From NCBI RefSeq assembly GCF_014931415.1, contig NZ_CP063121.1:1860001-1924000 (forward strand): a stretch of DNA of 64,000 nt, in the 5' to 3' direction. A model generated the notes under the pieces. The model had not been told where the DNA came from and searched no databases. It worked only from the letters and a program-made list of their open reading frames with translations. The translations under genes and the position numbers were made by a program. The DNA comes from Haemophilus parainfluenzae. GTDB lineage: Bacteria > Pseudomonadota > Gammaproteobacteria > Enterobacterales > Pasteurellaceae. Below, piece by piece: positions 55,533 to 64,000 of this stretch. The stretch's first letter is position 1. Every line of letters starts with the position of its first letter.

Positions 55533-56669
55533 TTAATTACTCACTTTAGTTTTAATTTTTTCTAATGATGGCTTAATAGCATTCTCAAATTTTTTCATAT
55601 TCTCAATATGCCAATCTATAGATCTATCCCAATTAGCCATATCATCACGATTAAAACTATCATTTGATGATATAGATATTCTAGATGCCTTCTTATCCTC
55701 TAAAAGCTCCCAAGTCAATTCAGCACCAAATCTGTCCTCTATAATATCCTTTTCCTCTTTTAAGAGATTAAAAATTTTCTTATTATCATCAGATGATTCT
55801 TTGTTTATATACAACTCAACTCTAATCTTATCCTTTAATAAAACAAGGTTATATTGAATATTTGCGAGCCCTGCTCCAGTTGATATCCAACAACTCTGAG
55901 AACCAGTTCTCTTATCATATAGAGAAAAATCCCGACTTTTAGCACACTCCAATAACTTAGCCCAATATTTTGAATATAATTCTGCATTCATATTTTGAGT
56001 TATAGCATTTTTCTTTTCTTCTGCATCTTTCAGAGATACTCTAATTGTAAATTTTTCAATCTCAGGGACTGGAATTATTTTATCTACATCTATAATCAAA
56101 TTCTGGTTCCACATATAGGGAACTACTTTAATACATTGAATATCAATATTATTTGATCGTAACCATAAAACAGTACTCGTAACCTCTGGTCTAAATTCCT
56201 TTGCAACAAGAATAATTCTCTGAGTATTTCCTGTATTAAGGCTAAAATTCTCGTTTTCTAAATAATCTATAATTTTATCTTCAGCATTAACAGGCAAGCC
56301 TTTTTTATTTAAATAGTTCTGATAAATCTCAATAATTTCTCTTTGAGTTAAAGCTGAACAATAAGATACATACTTCAGAGCCTGCCAGACAACATCTTTC
56401 CCACTATCATCTAATTTATTCTCAATAATGACTAAATTTCCTTTTTTATCTAATGCTAATAAATCTAGCCTTTCGTTAGTTTTATCAAATTCAGAAAATT
56501 CTTTTTGAATAATTAAAAGTTCTTCTTGCGCGCCAAGTTCTTTTGCCAATATTCTAGGATTGTTATCTATCCATTCTTGTAAATCATATCTTTCTTTTAA
56601 ACCGTTCTCAGAAAATGTTGTCTCTGAAATTTCTTTTAACTCTTTGGTTTGCTCATCTAAAATGTACAT
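55533..56669 (-). CDS. Putative PD-(D/E)XK nuclease-like protein with DUF4268-type C-terminus
   Basis: Protein of 378 aa, not assigned a function. The N-terminal part begins like NucS-type proteins (RYDLQEWIDNNPRILA) and shows a PD-(D/E)XK-like core: Asp69 in ERLDLLALDKKGN, Glu83-X-Lys85 in LVIIENKL, and Gln96 in VVWQALKYVSY. The C-terminal half (SKYWAKLLECAKSR onward, ending in a Trp/Asp-rich SIDWHIENM segment) resembles DUF4268 proteins. The gene is visibly more A+T rich than its neighbours and uses ATA and AGA codons often, suggesting acquisition. It lies 13 bases from valS and 5 from yqfB. Could be a defence, DNA-repair or solitary restriction-type enzyme. Confidence 0.55.
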   Translation of the reverse strand: MYILDEQTKELKEISETTFSENGLKERYDLQEWIDNNPRILAKELGAQEELLIIQKEFSEFDKTNERLDLLALDKKGNLVIIENKLDDSGKDVVWQALKYVSYCSALTQREIIEIYQNYLNKKGLPVNAEDKIIDYLENENFSLNTGNTQRIILVAKEFRPEVTSTVLWLRSNNIDIQCIKVVPYMWNQNLIIDVDKIIPVPEIEKFTIRVSLKDAEEKKNAITQNMNAELYSKYWAKLLECAKSRDFSLYDKRTGSQSCWISTGAGLANIQYNLVLLKDKIRVELYINKESSDDNKKIFNLLKEEKDIIEDRFGAELTWELLEDKKASRISISSNDSFNRDDMANWDRSIDWHIENMKKFENAIKPSLEKIKTKVSN

Positions 56670-56674
56670 ATCGC

Positions 56675-56983
56675 CTATCTTTTTATTTTAAACTCAATAA
56701 CATAAAATTGCTCTTCACTTGGATAAATCTCCCGAATCACCTCTTTCAATTCCGCCAACCCCATATTTTCCTGAGCGGCATGCTGTTCCGTTAGTTCATC
56801 AAGAGTAATCGGCGACACACCTAACACTTCAATCGTGCAGAAATATTGATTATCATCAAATCGACCTACACGCAAAATATCACCTGCTTTAAAATGGCTT
56901 TCAGATTTATCCCGAATGGTGATGGTTTTACGCCCAGCGAGAATATCGGCTTCGAAGCGTTGATAAAAGGTAATATCGTTCAT
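56675..56983 (-). CDS. yqfB: N4-acetylcytidine amidohydrolase, YqfB (ASCH domain)
   Basis: Small ASCH-domain enzyme of 102 aa. It aligns closely to E. coli Yqf[21 protein letters not shown], then [18 protein letters not shown], and [19 protein letters not shown]. The E. coli protein hydrolyses N4-acetylcytidine; catalytic Lys and Thr candidates are in GRKTITIRD, and the Glu is in the later acidic segment. Same strand as holC and valS, in the block that separates them. Confidence 0.9.
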   Translation of the reverse strand: MNDITFYQRFEADILAGRKTITIRDKSESHFKAGDILRVGRFDDNQYFCTIEVLGVSPITLDELTEQHAAQENMGLAELKEVIREIYPSEEQFYVIEFKIKR

Positions 56984-57058
56984 AAAGTGCGGTCACAAAA
57001 AATCTATTTTGAATTTTGAGGGCGAATTGATCTCGCCCTCATATTGATAAGGATGAAA

Positions 57059-57640
57059 TTATTCCTTAATTCCTCTTAATTCATCTTTAATGCGTTGAAT
57101 TTCTAAGAATAAACGGCGTTCTTCTTGACGACAGAAACTATCACTACTTAAATTTTTCGCGTCAGCAGAACAACGAACTTGTTTATATTGTTTTTCTAGC
57201 ACATTCAATACCGCTTTTTTCTGTTTATATTTAGCACTTTCTTTCGATGCTTTGTCAGCAGGAATTACGCGTGCTTTCTGAGCCGTTGCAGCTTGTTGTG
57301 CTAAAACGGTTTCTTTTTTCTCTGATACTTTTTCTGCCACATCATCCGCTTTCGCCTCTTTTTTAACTTCGGCTTTCACTGCGTCTGATTTTACATCTGC
57401 TTTGTTAGCCTCAGCTTTAACTTCTGTGGTTTCTGTTTTCTCAGCGACTTTTTCGGCTGATTTAGTTTCAGCCACCAATTCTTTTGATTTTTCAACCGTA
57501 CTTTCTGGTTTTTCTGTTGATGCAGGTATTCTTACCGCTTTCTCAACTTGGGTTGATGTGTTTTCTTTATTGTCACAAGCAGATAATAAGGTGCTTGCGC
57601 CGAGAATAAGGCTTAAAGCCACTTTAGCGTTTAAATTCAT
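57059..57640 (-). CDS. Lys/Glu/Ala-rich lipoprotein
   Basis: Predicted lipoprotein of 193 aa. The signal peptide ends in LLSAC with Cys22 as the lipidated residue; Asp23 at position +2 would keep it in the inner membrane by the enteric rule. The middle (residues about 35-115) is low-complexity, rich in Lys, Glu, Val and Ala (for example KAEANKADVKSDAVKAEVKK), and may form an extended stalk. The C-terminus is helical with two cysteines (RCSADAKNLSSDSFCRQEE) that could form a disulfide. No homologue of known function was recognised. Confidence 0.6.
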   Translation of the reverse strand: MNLNAKVALSLILGASTLLSACDNKENTSTQVEKAVRIPASTEKPESTVEKSKELVAETKSAEKVAEKTETTEVKAEANKADVKSDAVKAEVKKEAKADDVAEKVSEKKETVLAQQAATAQKARVIPADKASKESAKYKQKKAVLNVLEKQYKQVRCSADAKNLSSDSFCRQEERRLFLEIQRIKDELRGIKE

Positions 57641-57671
57641 GTTAATTTCCTAGGTTTTAAAGTTAAAAATA

Positions 57672-58103
57672 TTAAGTGTTTTCAGTAGAAAGCGTCCAAC
57701 CCTGCGAGCGAAGAATTTTATAACGTTCACGCGCTTGAGCTTTTTGCGTTTCTTCTACTGGTACAAAATCAATTAATTGTGTAAAGCTGTGGCTAAAATC
57801 CGGCACTTCCATTTGCAAATTGATCAGCAAATCTCGACGTTGGGCATTGCGTTTGCCTTTCCAACTAATCTCAATTGGCGGTGCATATTGTGTTGCTTCG
57901 CCTGAAAGATTATGAGGGACAAACTCATTCGGTTCCCTTTGCCATAATGCTTCATCAATTAAAAATGCTTGCTCTTCTGTTTCGCAAGCGATTAATACTC
58001 GCTTGCCTAAACGCCACGCTTGAGCGGCAAGATCACAGGCAAGTTGCTCAACTGTTATCTTCTTTTCTGGATTTAAGAGATAAAATTGTGCGTTTTTTGC
58101 CAT
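57672..58103 (-). CDS. holC: DNA polymerase III chi subunit
   Basis: Clamp-loader accessory subunit of 143 aa that links SSB to the polymerase III holoenzyme. The N-terminus KNAQFYLLNPEKKITVEQLACDLAAQAWRLGKRVLIA and the sequence DEALWQREPNEFVPHNLSGE match HolC. In E. coli it is encoded next to valS; here they are separated by the lipoprotein, yqfB and the DUF4268-type gene. Confidence 0.93.
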   Translation of the reverse strand: MAKNAQFYLLNPEKKITVEQLACDLAAQAWRLGKRVLIACETEEQAFLIDEALWQREPNEFVPHNLSGEATQYAPPIEISWKGKRNAQRRDLLINLQMEVPDFSHSFTQLIDFVPVEETQKAQARERYKILRSQGWTLSTENT

Positions 58104-58229
58104 GATTGTGACTTCTCCATTTATCGTTTTGTAAACTGGCGGATTTTATCAAAAAAGCACTAAAAAATAAATCATCAACAAGGTGATTAACGCAAATAGA
58201 AAAAACACGAAAATTTTTTACCGCACTTT

Positions 58230-58245
58230 TATGATCTATATCACA
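58230..58245 (+). promoter_or_regulatory. Candidate CRP site upstream of fumC
   Basis: TATGATCTATATCACA differs from TGTGA-N6-TCACA in a single position and lies 97 bases before fumC. TGTGA-type rather than TGCGA, so a CRP-N site if real. Confidence 0.5.
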
Positions 58246-58341
58246 AAAGTGACTTTTTACCTTTATGTTACATTCCATTCATAACTCGTAGGTGTTAGAA
58301 TTTTCGAGATTTGTTTTTATTTTTGATGATAGGAGTATCAC

Positions 58342-59736
58342 ATGGCATTTCGTATTGAAAAAGACACTATGGGCGAAGTTCAAGTTCCTGCAGATAAATA
58401 CTGGGCAGCACAAACCGAACGTTCCCGTAACAACTTCAAAATTGGTCCGGCAGCCTCTATGCCGCACGAAATTATTGAAGCTTTCGGTTATTTGAAAAAA
58501 GCCGCTGCTTTCGCAAACTGTGATTTAGGTGTATTACCTGCTGAGAAACGTGATTTAATCGCAACCGCCTGTGATGAAATCCTTGCAGGAAAATTAGACG
58601 ACCAATTTCCATTAGTCATTTGGCAAACCGGTTCAGGTACACAATCAAACATGAACGTGAACGAAGTAGTGGCTAACCGTGCTCACGTTTTACATGGTGG
58701 TAAATTAGGTGAAAAATCATTCATCCATCCAAATGATGATGTGAACAAATCCCAATCTTCAAATGATACTTTCCCAACTGCAATGCACATTGCGGCATAC
58801 AAAAAAGTAGTTGAACACACCATTCCTTGTGTAGAACGTTTACAAAAAACTTTTGCTAAAAAATCTGCAGAATTTAAAGATGTGGTAAAAATTGGCCGTA
58901 CTCACTTAATGGACGCAACCCCATTAACATTAGGCCAAGAATTCTCTGCATACGCCGCACAATTAGATTTTGGTCTACGTGCACTAAGAAATACCCTTCC
59001 ACACTTAAGTCAATTAGCACTTGGTGGTACAGCTGTAGGTACTGGTTTGAACACACCAAAAGGCTATGATGTGAAAGTAGCAGATTACATTGCAAAATTC
59101 ACTGGTTTACCATTTGTGACTGCAGAAAACAAATTTGAAGCGTTAGCCGCACACGATGCGATTGTGGAAACTCACGGTGCAATTAAACAATTAGCGATGA
59201 GCTTATTCAAAATTGCAAACGACATTCGTTTATTAGCATCAGGCCCTCGTTCTGGTATCGGTGAAATCTTAATTCCTGAAAATGAACCAGGTTCTTCAAT
59301 CATGCCGGGTAAAGTGAACCCAACTCAATGTGAAGCATTAACCATGGTATGTGCACAAGTATTCGGTAACGATACCACCATCTCTTTCGTTGGCTCACAA
59401 GGTCACTTCCAATTAAACGTATTTAACCCTGTCATGGTGGCGAATTTCTTACAATCTGCACAATTATTGGGTGATGCTTGCGTATCATTTGATGAACACT
59501 GCGCAACCGGTATTCAACCAAACTACCCACGCATTAAACAACAATTGGAAAATTCATTGATGTTAGTAACCGCACTTAATACACACATTGGTTACGAAAA
59601 TGCAGCGAAAATTGCGAAAACGGCACACAAAAACGGTACAACCTTACGTGAAGAAGCGATTAACTTAGGCTTAGTTTCAGCCGAAGATTTCGACAAATGG
59701 GTTCGTCCAGAAGATATGGTGGGTAGCTTAAAATAA
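58342..59736 (+). CDS. fumC: Fumarate hydratase class II
   Basis: Iron-independent fumarase of 464 aa, interconverting fumarate and malate. The signature [20 protein letters not shown] is complete, as are [14 protein letters not shown] and the [12 protein letters not shown] and [13 protein letters not shown] active-site loops. ATG follows ATAGGAGTAT. Its upstream region carries a candidate CRP site, fitting cAMP-dependent control. Confidence 0.97.
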   Translation: MAFRIEKDTMGEVQVPADKYWAAQTERSRNNFKIGPAASMPHEIIEAFGYLKKAAAFANCDLGVLPAEKRDLIATACDEILAGKLDDQFPLVIWQTGSGTQSNMNVNEVVANRAHVLHGGKLGEKSFIHPNDDVNKSQSSNDTFPTAMHIAAYKKVVEHTIPCVERLQKTFAKKSAEFKDVVKIGRTHLMDATPLTLGQEFSAYAAQLDFGLRALRNTLPHLSQLALGGTAVGTGLNTPKGYDVKVADYIAKFTGLPFVTAENKFEALAAHDAIVETHGAIKQLAMSLFKIANDIRLLASGPRSGIGEILIPENEPGSSIMPGKVNPTQCEALTMVCAQVFGNDTTISFVGSQGHFQLNVFNPVMVANFLQSAQLLGDACVSFDEHCATGIQPNYPRIKQQLENSLMLVTALNTHIGYENAAKIAKTAHKNGTTLREEAINLGLVSAEDFDKWVRPEDMVGSLK

Positions 59737-59758
59737 ACTCCCCTAATAATTTGATGTC

Positions 59759-59785
59759 AAAGGCAGGTATTCCTGCCTTTTTATT
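59759..59785 (+). terminator. Terminator after fumC
   Basis: Stem AAAGGCAGG / CCTGCCTTT, 4-base loop, then TTATTT. Confidence 0.85.
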
Positions 59786-59811
59786 TGTGTTTTTTTAGAG
59801 GGCTTTTTTGT

Positions 59812-59817
59812 TATAAT
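59812..59817 (+). promoter_or_regulatory. -10 element before the chalcone-isomerase-like gene
   Basis: TATAAT 19 bases before the chosen start codon, implying a very short leader. The -35 is weak. Confidence 0.45.
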
Positions 59818-59835
59818 CACGGCAATATTTTTGAT

Positions 59836-60450
59836 ATGAAAAAAACTATGAAACTGAAATTTATTATTGCTGCCATTTCAGCCTTATTTTCCACCGCACT
59901 TTTTGCCCAATGGCAACCAGTTGGCAACGCTGAATACACATGGGGGCCATTCCATGTTTATACTGTCGGCTTATATTCTGAAACGGGGTCATATGAAAAG
60001 AATGAACGTCCGTTAATGTTTTCGATTAAATATGAGAAACCAGTTGAAGGGAAAAATTTCGCCATTGCTTTAACTAAAGAAATGGAAGCCCAAAACTTAA
60101 GTAAAGACGACACTACTGCATGGCTGAAAAAAATGCAGGAAATCTTCCCTGATTTTTCACCAAGCGACATCTTAAATTTTGTTGCCTTACAAGATAAAGG
60201 CTATTTTGTGTTAAACGACACCGTGTTAGATCACGAATTCGATCAAAAATTTACACAAGCGTTTATTGATGTGTGGCTTTCAGATAAAAGTAGTTTTATC
60301 AAATTACAACCGCAATTATTAGGTAAAGAAAAACCGGCTCACGATAGCAAAGAATTTCAACATCAACCGGCAAGCGAGCCTTTTGATGAAGAAAATACAA
60401 TGCCGGAATTACCACCAAATTACGATTTTAAACAAGACGCAAAAGGATAA
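59836..60450 (+). CDS. Chalcone-isomerase-like exported protein
   Basis: Protein of 204 aa with a signal peptide (FIIAAISALFSTALFAQW). The mature part WQPVGNAEYTWGPFHVYTVGLYSETGSY is typical of bacterial chalcone-isomerase-fold proteins (CHI-like, no flavonoid role known). The C-terminus is rich in Pro and acidic residues. The start is uncertain: ATG 59836 (MKKTMKLKF) or ATG 59848; neither has a clear ribosome site. Its function is unknown. Confidence 0.6.
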   Translation: MKKTMKLKFIIAAISALFSTALFAQWQPVGNAEYTWGPFHVYTVGLYSETGSYEKNERPLMFSIKYEKPVEGKNFAIALTKEMEAQNLSKDDTTAWLKKMQEIFPDFSPSDILNFVALQDKGYFVLNDTVLDHEFDQKFTQAFIDVWLSDKSSFIKLQPQLLGKEKPAHDSKEFQHQPASEPFDEENTMPELPPNYDFKQDAKG

Positions 60451-60455
60451 ACAAC

Positions 60456-60485
60456 AAGGGCGAACATGATACTGTTCGCCCTTTT
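60456..60485. terminator. Bidirectional terminator
   Basis: Stem AAGGGCGAACA / TGTTCGCCCTT with a 6-base loop between converging genes. Confidence 0.85.
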
Positions 60486-60488
60486 CTT

Positions 60489-61388
60489 TTATTGTTTCAC
60501 TTGCTGTTCTAAAAACAAGATCATCTGCAATGCAATATCAATGCCACTGGTCTTCTCAATCATTTCTAATCCTGGACTAGCATTCACTTCAAGCACTAAT
60601 AAACCTTCTTTTGAACGAATCAAATCAACACCGGCTACCGCAAGCCCTAAAGCTTTAGTTGCTCGAATGGCAATGGATTTTTCCTCTTCAGTGAGTTTAA
60701 CTTTTTCTGCTGTGCCACCACGGTGAAAATTCGCACGAAACTCGCCATCTTGCCCAATACGCTGCATTGTCGCGACGACTTTATCACCGATCACAAAACA
60801 GCGAATATCTGTCCCTTTTGCCTCTTCGATAAAATCTTGTAACAAGACAGGCACATTCGCATCTTTTAACGTTTCTAAAATACTAACCGCACTTTGTGGA
60901 CGCTCGGCTAAAATCACGCCAATCCCTTGTGAGCCTTTTAAGGTTTTAATAATCATTGGAGCGGTTGTTTGCTTAATGGCTTGTTTCGGCTCAACTTCAC
61001 AACCAGATAAGACTGAACTCGGTACTGCAATGCCTTGCTCCAATAACATCTGCAAACTGCGCCATTTATCGCGAGCAGCTAAAAATGCCTGTTCTTTATT
61101 AAGGCAATAGACACCCTTCCCTTGGAAATGACGTAATACCGAACAGCCCATTTGGGTGCTTGTCGTCCCAAAGCGTGGTAACACCGCATCATAATCAGGC
61201 AATAAATAAGGCTCACTTTCTGCATTTTGTTGATAATACAAAGAAAAGTGCGGTTGATTTTTGTCGAGTTTTAAAATGCAACGATTCGGATCCAAAATAT
61301 CCATTTGATGCCCGCAACTTTCTGCTGCTTCTTTTAAACGCTGGCAGCTATAAAGGCGAGGCTCACGGCAAAGCATCAATAATTTCAT
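60489..61388 (-). CDS. rimK: Ribosomal protein S6 glutamate ligase RimK
   Basis: ATP-grasp ligase of 299 aa that adds glutamate residues to the C-terminus of S6. The ATP-grasp elements are [42 protein letters not shown] and [17 protein letters not shown] with the metal ligands. Divergent from the glutaredoxin gene, the arrangement I remember from H. influenzae. Confidence 0.9.
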   Translation of the reverse strand: MKLLMLCREPRLYSCQRLKEAAESCGHQMDILDPNRCILKLDKNQPHFSLYYQQNAESEPYLLPDYDAVLPRFGTTSTQMGCSVLRHFQGKGVYCLNKEQAFLAARDKWRSLQMLLEQGIAVPSSVLSGCEVEPKQAIKQTTAPMIIKTLKGSQGIGVILAERPQSAVSILETLKDANVPVLLQDFIEEAKGTDIRCFVIGDKVVATMQRIGQDGEFRANFHRGGTAEKVKLTEEEKSIAIRATKALGLAVAGVDLIRSKEGLLVLEVNASPGLEMIEKTSGIDIALQMILFLEQQVKQ

Positions 61389-61518
61389 TCAGTTATATCC
61401 TTAGGAAAAGAGGAGTTAATATATTACACCAATCACAATAATCCTGAAAAATGATTTCTGCTTTTGTGGAAATAGAGTAAAATCATTAGGAATTTTGTTT
61501 AAATAAAAGGAAAATTTT

Positions 61519-61782
61519 ATGTTCGTAGTTATTTTTGGTCGTCCAGGCTGCCCTTATTGTGTACGTGCAAAAAACCTTGCTGAAAAATTAAAAGGTGAAG
61601 TAGCGGATTTCGATTATCGCTATGTAGATATTATCGCTGAAGGCATTTCTAAAGCAGATTTATCAAAATCTGTCGGTAAAGAAGTGGAAACTGTGCCACA
61701 AATCTTTATCGATGAAAAACCAATCGGCGGTTGCACTGATTTCGAAGCATTAATGAAAGAACAATTTAACGTTGTTGCTTAA
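61519..61782 (+). CDS. grxA: Dithiol glutaredoxin (GrxA type)
   Basis: Glutaredoxin of 87 aa with the CPYC redox centre in FGRPGCPYCVRAKNLAEKL and the TVPQIFIDEKPIGGCTDF glutathione site. Length and sequence fit Grx1, hydrogen donor for ribonucleotide reductase. ATG follows AAAGGAAAA. Confidence 0.92.
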   Translation: MFVVIFGRPGCPYCVRAKNLAEKLKGEVADFDYRYVDIIAEGISKADLSKSVGKEVETVPQIFIDEKPIGGCTDFEALMKEQFNVVA

Positions 61783-61798
61783 TTTTTGCTAAAAACAT

Positions 61799-61830
61799 AA
61801 AAGTGCGGTTAATTTCAACCGCACTTTTTT
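61799..61830. terminator. Uptake-signal pair terminator between grxA and lacZ
   Basis: AAAAGTGCGGTT / AACCGCACTTTT with a 6-base loop, between converging genes. Confidence 0.85.
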
Positions 61831-61838
61831 ATTTCATC

Positions 61839-64000
<2,162 letters not shown>

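Overview
The window is an ordinary chromosomal stretch from a Pasteurellaceae bacterium, most probably Haemophilus parainfluenzae or a close relative. The main signs are the 9-base Haemophilus uptake signal (AAGTGCGGT or its complement), present at roughly one copy per 1.2 kb in both orientations, low G+C coding sequence, and local gene orders like those of H. influenzae (comN-comO-comP-comQ-recC-nrdR-ribD-degS, thiB-thiP-thiQ-bioB, ompA next to a ydiJ-type gene, rimK next to a glutaredoxin). A large lacZ fragment argues against H. influenzae itself. I see no rRNA, tRNA, CRISPR array, insertion sequence or prophage. Species-level gene-order comparisons are from memory and were not searched.

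Layout. 0-7 kb: gloB and yafS divergent, yegP, ycaO, gyrA. 7-12 kb: a minus-strand block of a YcdY-type chaperone, a flavodoxin-fold oxidoreductase, nfeD, qmcA, modF and sstT. 12-13.5 kb: a small SOS-controlled UmuD-like gene and a NlpC/P60 lipoprotein. 13.6-20 kb: the pyruvate dehydrogenase genes aceE-aceF-lpdA, divergent from mgsA. 20.5-27.5 kb: a ydgA-type gene, then dnaK and dnaJ, which are separated by an effector-binding-domain gene and an O-acetylhomoserine sulfhydrylase gene. 27.5-31 kb: molybdate transport modABC with divergent modE. 31-40 kb: yfbR, degS, ribD, nrdR, recC and the competence pseudopilin genes comN-Q, the last set behind a strong CRP-S (Sxy-dependent) site. 40-46 kb: suhB, bioB, the thiamine transporter thiBPQ behind a TPP riboswitch, and grxD. 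46-52.6 kb: a lemA/TPM-domain cluster, ompA and ydiJ. 52.6-61.8 kb: valS, a PD-(D/E)XK-like/DUF4268 gene, yqfB, an acidic/basic lipoprotein, holC, fumC, a chalcone-isomerase-like exported protein, rimK and a glutaredoxin. 61.8 kb to the end: the C-terminal part of lacZ, which runs off the window.

Most genes are housekeeping genes in short operons separated by hairpin terminators, several of them made from two inverted uptake signals. The less ordinary elements are: (1) a UmuD homologue that has lost both catalytic residues but is preceded by a textbook LexA box inside its promoter, with no umuC in the window; (2) an AT-rich putative nuclease gene between valS and holC, at a place where H. influenzae Rd, as I remember it, carries the HindIII restriction-modification genes; (3) insertion of two genes between dnaK and dnaJ, with a candidate heat-shock promoter now directly in front of dnaJ; (4) a TPP riboswitch whose expression platform contains a visible mutually exclusive pairing around the thiB start codon; and (5) an orphan terminator-like hairpin in the ompA-ydiJ divergent region. 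No wholly new multi-gene system is evident; item 1 is the best candidate for undescribed biology.
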